Positions 26,480 through 35,768 are shown, counted from the first letter of the stretch. The stretch is DNA of 64,000 nt from Lentisphaera araneosa HTCC2155 (GCF_000170755.1 NZ_ABCK01000022.1:23881-87880); one strand, 5' to 3'. Numbers and translations are program-made. The notes: a model not told the origin generated them from the letters alone.

Positions 26480-27102
26480 TCAAAACTCAAAAAAAGTAAA
26501 TATTTTTATCGACTATCGCCTCAAGGTAGCGCTGCGCTCAAGGTGACAGGGATTAGGTGACAGGTTTCAGATAATTAACTAATTGGCTTGTGGCAACACT
26601 TGGGAGCCCCGCATTCCAATGCGGCATTAACTACATATAAAAATATTTAACCACAGATTCACACGGATTCACACAGATAGGGATCGCTTCGCTTAGGTTT
26701 AATCTTTTTATCATGTGCAAGCGCCATTGGTCTGAGCGTGCAATGATATAAAAGTTAAAAGGACTGACGCTTATGTATCGCTTCGCTTAGGTTGCGCTTC
26801 GCTTAGGAGGCGCTTCGCTTGGTAGCGCCGATTGCTAATCGGCTCAAAGCGCGGAACTAAATTTTTTTTGTCCGCCCGTATGGCAATACCTTGGGAGAGT
26901 CACATTAGAGCTGGGGCTATTTAAAGTAAGGTCGCGCAAGGATGTAAGTTTTTATTCTTAAGAGCTTAATTATGTGATTTTCTCAGGGCCTAATTTGAAC
27001 TTAGAAGCCATTTTTGATAAAAGTTTTTCGTCTAAAAATTCAGCAATCTGTCATTCATTGTCCTTATCTCTACAATAAAAGAATGATTACTATTTTATAA
27101 TA
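26480..27102. repeat. Repeat-rich intergenic spacer with several REP-like families
   Basis: No gene. It contains a REP-like hairpin with a GGGAG tag (26602-26625, CCGCATT/AATGCGG), a second REP-like hairpin with a GGTAG tag (26821-26845, GCCGATT/AATCGGC), and four copies of CGCTTCGCTT (about 26686, 26779, 26796, 26811). Near 26652-26678 is a CACAGATTCACACGGATTCA type direct repeat, a motif widespread in environmental genomes. A copy of a 71-bp dispersed repeat occupies 26901-26971. Confidence 0.7.
26901..26971. repeat. 71-bp dispersed repeat, copy 1
   Basis: Aligns without gaps to 47213-47283, with about 56 of 71 positions identical by my count. The most conserved blocks are TGGGGCTATTTAAAGT, GATGTAAGTTTT and GCTTAATT. 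Non-coding in both places; nature unknown. Confidence 0.55.
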
Positions 27103-28032
27103 ATGAAAGTGAGTATAAGAAAGATGAGAAGTATAAGTTTAATTTTTATATCCATTCTAAATGTGGCATTTGCTGCAGATTTAGAATTTGTCAATAAGGA
27201 TGGTGCTGAGTTTAATAGTGAGGGTATTCAGGCGCTGATGGTGACTGAGCATTTAAAAGCGCAGGGGAAGTTGATACAGGATGGAGCAATCGCTATGAGA
27301 TGGGCTTCATATGGCAACTGTCAGGAGGTCTGGCAGACGGATAAATTCACTATCATATGTGGGACACGTGGAGTTTGGAAATATGATAAGAAAAATACTC
27401 GCGCGATTTATTTTGAGCCAAAAATGCGACCCCTGGAAATTCATTCCTGCCAGCCATTAAAGGATGGGGGCATTCTTATCGCAGTGAATAAAGTTCTCTT
27501 AGAACTCAATCCAGGGGGAAAAATAACAAGGATGATCAAAATACCCTATTTGCGCAGTGAACAACGCCTGCAGATGAAAACAGTGAGAAAGCTCAGTGAT
27601 GGAGGCTACGTCATTTCTGGCTGTGCTCAAAACAAAATTTATATCTTAAATAAAAAGGGTATGGTGACACGCACAATTGATTTAGATAAAATAGAGCTCC
27701 CCGCTAAAGTGCGAAGAATTCATGGTGTTGCCGTATTGGATAATGGCAATGTGCTGGTCGGAACAGGCTATGGAGCCTCTCTTGTTGAAATAGACAAGAA
27801 AGATAAGCTCGTGTGGTCTCTGACGGCAGAAGACCTTCCTACAATTGGTTTGAAATATGTCGGTAGTTTTGTCATTCGTGAAAACGGTAACATTATTGTC
27901 GCAGCTTATAATAGTGCTTACCCGATGTTCGAAGTCGATCGCAAAAAGAACCTTGTTTGGAAAGTCCGACGCGACAAAGAAAAGGGCATCGATTTGCCAA
28001 CGGCCATTAACTTCGCAAGTGCTGATTTTTAA
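27103..28032 (+). CDS. Secreted beta-propeller-like protein
   Basis: 309 residues with a signal peptide (about 8-24, NVAFAA). The body repeats blade-like units with DGG(Y/I).(I/V) and NGN(V/I)(L/I)V motifs (LKDGGILIA, LSDGGYVIS, LDNGNVLVG, RENGNIIVA), each followed by a WxxD/E or E(V/I)D segment, as in PQQ-like or arylsulfotransferase-like propellers. No catalytic residues can be named. The protein stops soon after the last clear unit (INFASADF), so it could be slightly shortened. No ribosome binding site is evident. It stands alone between the repeat-rich spacer and the tmRNA region. Confidence 0.65.
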   Translation: MKVSIRKMRSISLIFISILNVAFAADLEFVNKDGAEFNSEGIQALMVTEHLKAQGKLIQDGAIAMRWASYGNCQEVWQTDKFTIICGTRGVWKYDKKNTRAIYFEPKMRPLEIHSCQPLKDGGILIAVNKVLLELNPGGKITRMIKIPYLRSEQRLQMKTVRKLSDGGYVISGCAQNKIYILNKKGMVTRTIDLDKIELPAKVRRIHGVAVLDNGNVLVGTGYGASLVEIDKKDKLVWSLTAEDLPTIGLKYVGSFVIRENGNIIVAAYNSAYPMFEVDRKKNLVWKVRRDKEKGIDLPTAINFASADF

Positions 28033-28084
28033 TCGGTATTCAAACTGCGGATTTCGCAAATACGCACGCTAAAGAGGCTGTGTG

Positions 28085-28690
28085 AAAAATAAATACAGTT
28101 TACACTAGGGCACACGCCCGACAGAATGTAGCATGCACCGTGAGGTGCATGAAAGTTGAATTTAATAAAGTAAGTGCCCAAACTTGGGTCCGACACTCTA
28201 TACCAGACTCACATCCGCGAGGTCTTGCCAGACAGGCGGATAAAAAGCATGTACCTATACAGCAGCATCTTGTATGATTAGCATTATACCTGTGGTTAAT
28301 TGTGAAAACCAATCAAGAATATCAAGCTTATGATTCTTAACATACTGTAAATCATGATCTTACAGTTAACGCAATGACTTAAGATTTGTCCCTGCGGTTT
28401 TTTTGGCTCATCTCAGAAGGAATGTCGTTGCACTTCTATGTAGATTCAAAGGTATAGGAATCGTATCTCGGGCCCACTCTTGGACCATATTGATTTACAC
28501 CTAGAAGTGAATCCTCTGAGTCAGTAGGAACTGATGAATAAAGCCGATGGCGAGAGCTCAGCATCCATCCGCGAACGGGCTGTAGAGGAACAATTCTGCG
28601 TACTTAACTAGTACTCATACTATCACCACACCCAGTAGCGAAGTATTGTTACACGGATGGAAATGTGATTTTTAAATGACTTTAGCAGTG
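28085..28690. other. Gene-free stretch with RNA-like hairpins, unassigned
   Basis: No convincing ORF in the 753-base gap before the tmRNA. It contains a perfect 8-bp hairpin closed by a GTGA (GNRA-type) tetraloop at about 28131-28150 (CATGCACC/GGTGCATG), CCCAA/TTGGG near 28183-28194, and several other short inverted repeats. GCATTATACCTGTGG near 28270 also occurs at the right end of dispersed element copy B (56.81 kb). The look is that of a decayed structured RNA or retroelement, but I cannot match it to a family. Confidence 0.3.
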
Positions 28691-28746
28691 CGAACAATCT
28701 TTCTACTCAGCGATCTTCCTACTGGATTTATTTCTTATTTTCCCTA

Positions 28747-28774
28747 TTGAATTCCTGCTCAACTCACCTATAGT
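28747..28774 (+). promoter_or_regulatory. Sigma-70-type promoter of the tmRNA gene
   Basis: TTGAAT, 16-base spacer, TATAGT; the -10 box ends 11 bases before the tmRNA 5' end at 28786, the expected distance. Confidence 0.7.
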
Positions 28775-28785
28775 GAAATAGCCTT

Positions 28786-29147
<362 letters not shown>

Positions 29148-29152
29148 TAAAG

Positions 29153-29190
29153 GCCGTGAATTATTTTATAATTCACGGCTTTTTACTTTT
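29153..29190 (+). terminator. Rho-independent terminator of tmRNA
   Basis: GCCGTGAATT and AATTCACGGC form a 10-bp stem around a short AT loop (29153-29179), followed by TTTTTACTTTTT. Confidence 0.85.
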
Positions 29191-29298
29191 TATATTACAT
29201 TTAACCACATGCAGATCGGACTTGGGGAAACAAGAGGGGTCGCTGACGCTTAGGTTGGGCTCGTTCCGAGCTTGGGGTCCAGGCGGTGTATTTTGTGA

Positions 29299-30729
29299 TC
29301 AGGCTTTTTTCTTCTTGGACTTTTTCTTTTTGTTATTCTTGACCGGTTTTGGATTATCGAGATCCATATCGTCGTTCATGTCTTTCATGAGTTTTTTGAG
29401 TTTGCCAGTGAGCTCTTGGATTTTTGCTGCGTACTCAGGGTTTTTAGCCAAATCCTTCATTTCTAGAGGGTCTTTGGCAGTATTGTAGAGGCGACTGACT
29501 TTAATGGTGGGGTAAACAATGAGTTTGAAGTCGCCGTCTTGGATCATGCGTTGAGTATGAGTGTACTTACCATAAATGGGGGCATATTGAACTTTTTTAG
29601 TACCTTCGATAAGGGGCATGACGCTATTGAATTGCACGTGTTTGGGTTTTGCGATCTTCGCAAGGTCGAGAGTGGTGGCCATAGCATCTTGAAGGTAGAT
29701 GGGAATATTGAATTCTTGTTCAGCTTTGATGCCAGGACCAGCGATGAAGAAGGGGACCTGCATGGAATGATCGTACATGTTTTGCTTACCCACGAGTCCG
29801 TGGTGGCCAACTGAGAGTCCGTGGTCGGCAGTGAAGATGACATAAGTGTTATCTTTCATGCCACTTTTTTCGAGAGCGTCGAAAATGCGTCCGATCTCAC
29901 GATCCATGTGAGTGGCGAGGGCAAAATATTCCTGACGGTGAACTTTTACGGCAAACTCGGTACGAGGAGAAGGCATGAGACGTTCGTCACGCAGACCAAC
30001 TGGGTTACAGCCCATTTCTTCGTCGTAGGGGTAGTTACTCAAATAACTCTTTGGAACTTCGATTGAGTCGAGGGGGTACATATCGATGAATTCTTTGGGA
30101 GCTTGACGCGGGTCGTGAGTGGCGTTGAAGGCAATGTACATAAAGAAGGGCTTGTCATCTTTTGCGGCTTCGTTGATGAAATCAACACCGTGATTGCCGA
30201 CGACTTCTGACCAGTGTGTACCACCAGACCAAAAACCACCTTGAGCTTTGTCCCAAGGTTTCCAACCATTGAGGTAATCATCCATATCTTTGGGGCGATT
30301 GTAGCCCGAGCCCTTGGGCATGCCACCACGAGCATCGCGAACAACATCAAAACGCGGTTGGCCTGGAACGTGCCATTTGCCTGTCATGTAAGTTTTGTAA
30401 CCATTCTCTTTCATGATTTCTGACCAATGAGGGAATTCATTGATACCTTTTTGGGCTTTGTTAACAAAGAGGCCCGAGTTGAGCATGGCGCGACTGGCGA
30501 CGCAAACGGCGCCGCCCCAAGCACCCATATTATAAGCACGATTAAAACTCGCACCAGAAGCCATGAGTTTATCGAGGTGAGGAGTTTTACAATTGTATCG
30601 TTGCATGGCACCAATAGTGTCGAGGCTCATGTCATCGGCAAATACGAAGAGGAAGTTGGGTTTCTCATTTTGTGCCGTGACACTCAAAACCATGAGTGAG
30701 CTACAGATAAGGTTTAAAATTTTGTTCAT
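29299..30729 (-). CDS. Secreted sulfatase with CVASR active site and lysine-rich tail
   Basis: 476 residues with a signal peptide (about 1-19, SVTAQ). PNFLFVFADDM, GGAVC76-V-A-S-R-AML, YMTGKWHVPG and TADHGLS are present. The formylglycine motif has alanine where proline is usual (CxAxR), a variant known in some sulfatase branches. The last residues are KKKKSKKKKA. Its ATG overlaps the stop of the sulfatase upstream (ATGA), and its ribosome binding site AAAAGGAG lies within that gene's lysine codons. Last gene of a three-sulfatase operon. Confidence 0.9.
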   Translation of the reverse strand: MNKILNLICSSLMVLSVTAQNEKPNFLFVFADDMSLDTIGAMQRYNCKTPHLDKLMASGASFNRAYNMGAWGGAVCVASRAMLNSGLFVNKAQKGINEFPHWSEIMKENGYKTYMTGKWHVPGQPRFDVVRDARGGMPKGSGYNRPKDMDDYLNGWKPWDKAQGGFWSGGTHWSEVVGNHGVDFINEAAKDDKPFFMYIAFNATHDPRQAPKEFIDMYPLDSIEVPKSYLSNYPYDEEMGCNPVGLRDERLMPSPRTEFAVKVHRQEYFALATHMDREIGRIFDALEKSGMKDNTYVIFTADHGLSVGHHGLVGKQNMYDHSMQVPFFIAGPGIKAEQEFNIPIYLQDAMATTLDLAKIAKPKHVQFNSVMPLIEGTKKVQYAPIYGKYTHTQRMIQDGDFKLIVYPTIKVSRLYNTAKDPLEMKDLAKNPEYAAKIQELTGKLKKLMKDMNDDMDLDNPKPVKNNKKKKSKKKKA

Positions 30730-32222
30730 TTTTTCTCCTTTTTAGATTTTTTCTTTTTAGATATTGCTTTGACTTTAAATTTTTCTGGCTGATCGGGGTG
30801 ACCTTGCTTGTGAATCTTTGAGGGAAAGGCGGACTTTTTATCCCAGGGATTAGTCTCAAGTTTAGTGTAAGTGGGATCATTATCAGTCTCAGGAAAAGTT
30901 TTGATGGCTTGACTCAAGCGATCGAGTACCGCTTTATATTCCGGGTTATTGATTAAGTCATTGAGTTCCGCAGGATCTTTCTCGAGGTCGTAAAGTTTTT
31001 CGGGTTTGCGGTCAGTGCTGATAAAGAGTTTGTAGCGAGTATCGCGAACGACGCGATCGCGGAAATAATAGACGTTTTCAACTCCCTTGTCAGTCATACG
31101 TGCAGGTTTTGAGCCCATGGCCATGATCCATTCGCGTTGACTTTTAGGTGCGCCAAGAAAGACTTCTTTGGCAGATTTACCATCATAAGTATAGTTGGGA
31201 TCGATTTTAGCCCCTGCGAAGTCGGCAAAAGTTTGGTGCATATCGGTGAAGTCGACAATCGCTTTGGAGGTTTTTCCTTCAGGAATGATTCCAGGCCAGC
31301 TCACAATGAAAGGAGTATTGACGCCATTTTCAGTTGTCTTAGTTTTTCCACCTTTGACTTCGCGTCCATTCATATTGTTATTGATGCCACCCGAAGTGCC
31401 ATTATCACAAGTCCAAACAATGATGGTGTTTTCGCGAATTTTCAGATCGTTGAGGTGATCGACGAGCTTTCCAGTGAGCAGATCAATGTAGTGAACCATA
31501 GCTTTGTGTTTCGCATATTTATCTTTGACATTAGGTTCCAGAGGGGTGTGAACGAGAGGACCATGAGGCAGGGCCATGGGGTAATAGATGAAAAAAGGCT
31601 TGTCTTTGTTTTCGCTGATAAAATCGAGTAAGAATTGATTATAGATATCGGGACCAAATTTACCGGGGTAGGTTTTGCTGCCTTCTTTAGTGTGGATATA
31701 GGGATTCCAGTAGCGTTGAGTACTGATATTTTCATGCTTTTTATCAGTTGAACCTTCGCAGCCAGTCCACATGCAGTAGTCATCAAAACCGTGCTTAACC
31801 ATGGCGTCGGGATGAATGCGAAAATCATTGAGTTGCCATTTACCGGCGACGGCAGTGGTATAACCGGCAGATTTCATGGTACGGGCAATGGAAGGGTTTT
31901 TATTCCAGTCGTAGTAACCAGCGCCCCAACGTGGAGAGTCCCAGTGATTAACCCAGCCACTACGATAGGGGTATTGGCCGGTCATGAAGGCGACACGGCT
32001 CGGTGTGCACTGAGGCATGGAGTAGGCATTATCAAATTTTAAACCTTGTTCAGCTAATTGATCGATGCGAGGTGTTTTGATGTTTTCACCTCCATAACAG
32101 TTGATCCATTCTTTGCCGAGGTCATCTAAGAGGACAAAAATGATATTGGGTTTGTCTGTGGCTTCACGAGCTTGGAGCGCTAAGCCACAAAAAATCACGA
32201 GAGTGAACAGGGATTTGATCAT
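30726..32222 (-). CDS. Secreted sulfatase, CTPSR type, lysine-rich tail
   Basis: 498 residues with a signal peptide (about 1-18). PNIIFVLLDDLGKEWINCYGG, C72-T-P-S-R-VAFMTG, then AVAGKWQLND, where Gln replaces the His of the usual GKWH, and WTCDNGTSGG. The C-terminus is ISKKKKSKKEKK. The KKEKK codons contain AAGGAG, which serves as the Shine-Dalgarno of the next sulfatase. The start codon overlaps the upstream stop by one base (TAATG). The altered GKWQ may change substrate handling; this is inference. Confidence 0.9.
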   Translation of the reverse strand: MIKSLFTLVIFCGLALQAREATDKPNIIFVLLDDLGKEWINCYGGENIKTPRIDQLAEQGLKFDNAYSMPQCTPSRVAFMTGQYPYRSGWVNHWDSPRWGAGYYDWNKNPSIARTMKSAGYTTAVAGKWQLNDFRIHPDAMVKHGFDDYCMWTGCEGSTDKKHENISTQRYWNPYIHTKEGSKTYPGKFGPDIYNQFLLDFISENKDKPFFIYYPMALPHGPLVHTPLEPNVKDKYAKHKAMVHYIDLLTGKLVDHLNDLKIRENTIIVWTCDNGTSGGINNNMNGREVKGGKTKTTENGVNTPFIVSWPGIIPEGKTSKAIVDFTDMHQTFADFAGAKIDPNYTYDGKSAKEVFLGAPKSQREWIMAMGSKPARMTDKGVENVYYFRDRVVRDTRYKLFISTDRKPEKLYDLEKDPAELNDLINNPEYKAVLDRLSQAIKTFPETDNDPTYTKLETNPWDKKSAFPSKIHKQGHPDQPEKFKVKAISKKKKSKKEKK

Positions 32223-33754
32223 TATTTCTTTTCCTTTTTAGATTTTTTCTTTTTACTTTTAGTCTTTTTGGCTTTAGCGCTTAGTGGAGAACTCCAGGAT
32301 TTACCTAAACGATCGAGAGATTTAGTTCCGTACTCAGAACCTTCGTAGCTGCTTTTTACTGATTCATGCCAAGCAAGCATATCTTTTTTGAGTTTTTCTA
32401 CGAGCTCGGGGTTTTGAGCTGCCACATCCGTTTTTTCTGAGGGATCAGATTTGAGGTTGTAGAGTTCGTACTTTTTACCGCCATTGTAGCTGAGGAGTTT
32501 GAAGTCGCCTTTGTGCCAAACAATGCGCGAGCTAAACATGATGCCAATTTCTTTGTCTCTTGTAAAGTCTTCATTATTAATGATCGGCATGAGTGATCGG
32601 CCGTCAGTAGCGTAAGAAGCTTGGGGGTGTGGGATATGTAGAGCGTCGAGAATTGTGGGCATGTAGTCCGAAGTAATACAGGGTGCGGAGATTTTGCGGG
32701 CTTCTTTGACTTTCGCCGGCCAAACCATGACGGCAGGAACGCGAACGCCACCTTCGTAGAGGTCGCGCTTGCGACCACGGAAGTGACCGGCACTGCCATT
32801 ATCGGGACGTTCTTTACTTTCGGGGCCATTGTCGGAGCAAAACCAAATCATGGTATTGTCTGCAACGCCTTTATCAGCAAGGTGTTTTCTGAGGCGGCCA
32901 ATTTGTTCATCCATGGCCGTGACACAACCTGCGTAGTTGCGGAGGTGGATGGGGTGACCTTTATACATTTCTTGGTGACGGGGACCAGCTACGCAAGGGA
33001 GGTGAGGTGTGTGAAACCAAACAACGGAAAGGAAGGGTTTTTCGTCAGCGACAGCTTGGTCAATAAAAGGAAGGACACGATCCATGATCACACGGCTATC
33101 ATCACCTTTGAGGTTGTCAGTAATTTTCTTGCCCTCGATATCCCAGTAGAAAGTTCCGTAGGGTTTAGATTCTTCACCTTCTTTGACGTATTCCCAGCCG
33201 AGGTGCTTACTCTCACCCTGATCAAATTTAGCGGGTAGAATCATTGGATCGTAAGTGGGCACTTTAGATTCTGTTACGAAGGCATCCTCATAACCATGAA
33301 GTTTAGGTGGGTTAAATTCTTTTGTGTTGCCGGGTTTGCCACGATTGGCGTCTTTTTCCGTGTGAGTTAGGGTGCCCAAATGCCATTTACCGAAGTGACC
33401 AGTCGCATAGCCTTGTTCATTTAGGACTTCGGGGAGGGTGATTTCTTCTGGGCGTAGGAAGCCTTGGTTGGCAGTTGGCACGCCAGTACGGTAGGGGTTG
33501 CGGCCAGTTAGGACACTAGCGCGAGTGGGGGAACAGACACTTGAAGCTGAATAAAAGCGATCGAGTTGGAGGCCTTCTGCCGCCATTTGGTCGAGGTGAG
33601 GTGTTTTGATGACTTTACTACCGTTAAATCCTGTGTCGCCCCAGCCGAGGTCATCGGCCATAATGAGGATAACGTTGGGTTTTGCGCTCTCCGCAGAAAT
33701 AAAAGGAGAGAATAGGGCTGCACTTGCAGCGATAAGTAGGGATTTTGTTTTCAT
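32222..33754 (-). CDS. Secreted sulfatase, first gene of three-sulfatase operon
   Basis: 510 residues with signal peptide SAALFSPFISAE. Fully canonical: PNVILIMADDLGWGDTGF, C74-S-P-T-R-A-S-V-L-T-G-R, GHFGKWHLGT, FCSDNGPE. The lysine-rich tail (AKKTKSKKKKSKKEKK) overlaps the ribosome binding site AAGGAA of the next gene. It resembles arylsulfatase A / N-acetylgalactosamine-6-sulfatase-like enzymes. The 218-base spacer to the divergent methyltransferase gene must hold its promoter, but I see no clear motif; the ECF-like motif is absent. Confidence 0.92.
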   Translation of the reverse strand: MKTKSLLIAASAALFSPFISAESAKPNVILIMADDLGWGDTGFNGSKVIKTPHLDQMAAEGLQLDRFYSASSVCSPTRASVLTGRNPYRTGVPTANQGFLRPEEITLPEVLNEQGYATGHFGKWHLGTLTHTEKDANRGKPGNTKEFNPPKLHGYEDAFVTESKVPTYDPMILPAKFDQGESKHLGWEYVKEGEESKPYGTFYWDIEGKKITDNLKGDDSRVIMDRVLPFIDQAVADEKPFLSVVWFHTPHLPCVAGPRHQEMYKGHPIHLRNYAGCVTAMDEQIGRLRKHLADKGVADNTMIWFCSDNGPESKERPDNGSAGHFRGRKRDLYEGGVRVPAVMVWPAKVKEARKISAPCITSDYMPTILDALHIPHPQASYATDGRSLMPIINNEDFTRDKEIGIMFSSRIVWHKGDFKLLSYNGGKKYELYNLKSDPSEKTDVAAQNPELVEKLKKDMLAWHESVKSSYEGSEYGTKSLDRLGKSWSSPLSAKAKKTKSKKKKSKKEKK

Positions 33755-33972
33755 GTAACACCTAGTTTTATATTGATTTGCTACTATATGCGTTCAGTGA
33801 TTTGGTCTTTGGACGTCAGAGGAAAGAAAAAACCACTTTTTTTATAAAAACTTTTGATTTCACCAGGATTCTTCTCACTAGATGACTTTTTCAGCTGAGC
33901 TAATCGATGAATCTTGTAAGATTCGAGGAGGCTAGTACATTCGATTTTTAAATGAAATTTAAGAGCTGATTG

Positions 33973-35721
33973 ATGCGGACTTCACAAAAACCCCAAGGAC
34001 ATAAGAGTTTAGCAGAACGCAAAGCGACTGGTGCGCATTACACGCCTAAAGCCCTCGCCGATTTTATGGCGAGGCAAGTCTTTGATTTTTGGTCAGGCAA
34101 GAGCAAGGATGATTTAGTCACCGTGCTCGAGCCGGCTGTGGGTGATGGACAACTCATTCAGTCTTTATTAGATGTACTCATTGCGGAAGGCTACTTAAAT
34201 ATTCAGGTGGTGCTTTACGATACAGATACAGCGGCGATTAAGTGTTGTCAGCAGATTTTAGAGAGAGCCTACCCCAAAGTGAAGTTTACTTTTTATGAGC
34301 GAGATTTTTTGGCGGATTTTCTAGCGAAGAAACGCAAGCGTAAATATGACTTAGTTATTGGCAATCCGCCCTATGTGCGAACTCAAGAAATGGGGGCTGA
34401 TGCCTCGCAAGAACTGGCGCGCGAGTTTGCCTTGTCAGGTTGTGTGGATTTATCGCATGCCTTTATTTTAGCCGTAGGCAAGAGCCTTAAAAAAACGAGT
34501 AAATTCACTCTGCTTATCAGCAATCGCCTTTTGAGCCTCAAGGGCGCTTGGGCGATTCGTGAGCACATGAGAAAGCAATTTGCGATCGACCACTTATGGG
34601 ACTTCGGTGATAGTAAATTATTTAAAGCAGCCGTCCTGCCTTTGGTTTTTGTCGCGGGTTTAGGACGTCAAAAACAAGTGCCACCCTTTACGAGTATCTA
34701 CGAAGAGAAAGATTTAGATATTGACGATGCCTGTGAGAGGGAGCTCTTTGATAATATTGATAAGGACGGCTTGGTGAACTATCAAGGTTTGAATTTGCGA
34801 GTTTCGCAAGGAGATCTGGATTTTGGTGAAGGACTACAATCGCGGTGGACGCAAAAAACCATCCTTAAAGATGGCTGGTTAAAAGAAGTCGAGCGTCATA
34901 CTTTCGGTCGCTTTGGGGACATTAATAAGATTTCGGTAGGGATTAAATCTACCGCCGACAAAGTCTTTATTAAACAGGATTGGTTGGGCATGAGTGATGA
35001 CGAGCGGCCCGAAATGCTCATGCCATTGATTACTCATTTTGAAGCGGATCAGTATACGGCCGAAGTCAACCCTAGTTCCTTTGTGCTATATACACATGAG
35101 ACGAGGGATGGCGAGAAGCGGGTGATCGAATTAGATGATTACCCCAAGACAAAGACTTATTTAGAAGCTAACGCACAAGTTTTAAAAGCTCGAAAGTATT
35201 TACAGGAATCAAAAACTCGTCGTTGGTATGAGGTATGGGTGGCACATGATCCCGCAAAGTGGCAATACCCAAAGATCGTTTTTCGTGATATTTCAGCTAA
35301 GCCACTCTTTTGGTTAGATGAGTCTGGTGCGGTAGTTAATGGTGATTGTTACTGGATGTCGAGTCAAGGCTTAGAAAATCTGGATTTAATTTACCTTGCT
35401 TTGGCGGTGGGAAACTCATCCTTTATCGAAAAGTTTTATGATGCAAATTTTCACAACAAGCTGTACTCAGGTAGGCGCCGCTTCATTACTCAGTACGTCA
35501 AAGAGTTTCCCTTGCCCGACCCCAAGACAGAGGGATCTAAGATGATTATTGAGCTCGTGAAAAAAACTTATGAGTCAGGAGTTTTTGATGATGAAGTCAA
35601 GAAACAAATTAGTGACCTAGTGGACTGCGCCTTTAATGTGGCGGATTTAGGCACAAAAAAAGCCTTGAAAAATCAAGGCTTTGAAGTGGTGGGGGAAGGA
35701 TTCGAACCTTCGAAGGCGTAG
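33973..35721 (+). CDS. N6-adenine DNA methyltransferase (Eco57I/TaqI-like), orphan
   Basis: About 582 residues from ATG 33973 (a TTG one codon earlier is less likely). Motif X-like TGAHYTPKALADFM (about 19-32), motif I LEPAVGDG (about 53-60) and catalytic motif IV VIGNPPYVR (about 129-137) are present. The remainder resembles a TaqI-like target-recognition region (WYEVWVAHDPAKW, SGRRRFITQYVKEFPLP). No restriction nuclease or partner is nearby, so it looks solitary, although type IIG-like members can carry a nuclease domain that I do not see. The last 20 or so codons run through the terminator and 3' end of a tRNA-Tyr gene on the other strand, giving the ending VVGEGFEPSKA. Confidence 0.85.
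   Translation: MRTSQKPQGHKSLAERKATGAHYTPKALADFMARQVFDFWSGKSKDDLVTVLEPAVGDGQLIQSLLDVLIAEGYLNIQVVLYDTDTAAIKCCQQILERAYPKVKFTFYERDFLADFLAKKRKRKYDLVIGNPPYVRTQEMGADASQELAREFALSGCVDLSHAFILAVGKSLKKTSKFTLLISNRLLSLKGAWAIREHMRKQFAIDHLWDFGDSKLFKAAVLPLVFVAGLGRQKQVPPFTSIYEEKDLDIDDACERELFDNIDKDGLVNYQGLNLRVSQGDLDFGEGLQSRWTQKTILKDGWLKEVERHTFGRFGDINKISVGIKSTADKVFIKQDWLGMSDDERPEMLMPLITHFEADQYTAEVNPSSFVLYTHETRDGEKRVIELDDYPKTKTYLEANAQVLKARKYLQESKTRRWYEVWVAHDPAKWQYPKIVFRDISAKPLFWLDESGAVVNGDCYWMSSQGLENLDLIYLALAVGNSSFIEKFYDANFHNKLYSGRRRFITQYVKEFPLPDPKTEGSKMIIELVKKTYESGVFDDEVKKQISDLVDCAFNVADLGTKKALKNQGFEVVGEGFEPSKA
35655..35680 (-). terminator. Terminator of tRNA-Tyr, inside the methyltransferase 3' end
   Basis: On the minus strand AGCCTTGA, a short loop, then TCAAGGCT is followed by TTTTTTGTG. 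It immediately follows the tRNA 3' end and overlaps methyltransferase codons. Confidence 0.75.
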
Positions 35722-35768
35722 CCGGCAGATTTACAGTCTGCTCCCTTTGACCGCTCGGGAACCCCACC
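35687..35768 (-). tRNA. tRNA-Tyr (GTA)
   Basis: On the minus strand, 82 bases with acceptor GGTGGGG/CCCCACC plus discriminator A, D arm TCCCGAGCGGTCAAAGGGAG, anticodon arm GCAGACTGTAAATCTGC (anticodon GTA), a long class II variable arm (CGGCTACGCCTTCG) and T arm GAAGGTTCGAATCCTTC. CCA is not encoded. It is antisense to the last codons of the methyltransferase gene. Confidence 0.96.

Noticed and set aside
28100..28312. 70-codon minus-strand ORF upstream of tmRNA
   Set aside because: No start context, no recognisable motif, cysteine-rich composition typical of chance translation of structured DNA.
28085..28690. Group II intron remnant
   Set aside because: GNRA-capped hairpins suggested it, but I could not find a domain V or reverse-transcriptase coding sequence.
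29156..29488. 110-codon plus-strand ORF after the tmRNA
   Set aside because: Antisense to the lysine-rich end of a sulfatase (hence its phenylalanine/leucine-rich look) and starts in the tmRNA terminator.
33973..35721. Complete restriction-modification or BREX system
   Set aside because: Only the methyltransferase is present; neighbours are a sulfatase operon, tRNA-Tyr and a regulator with recQ.
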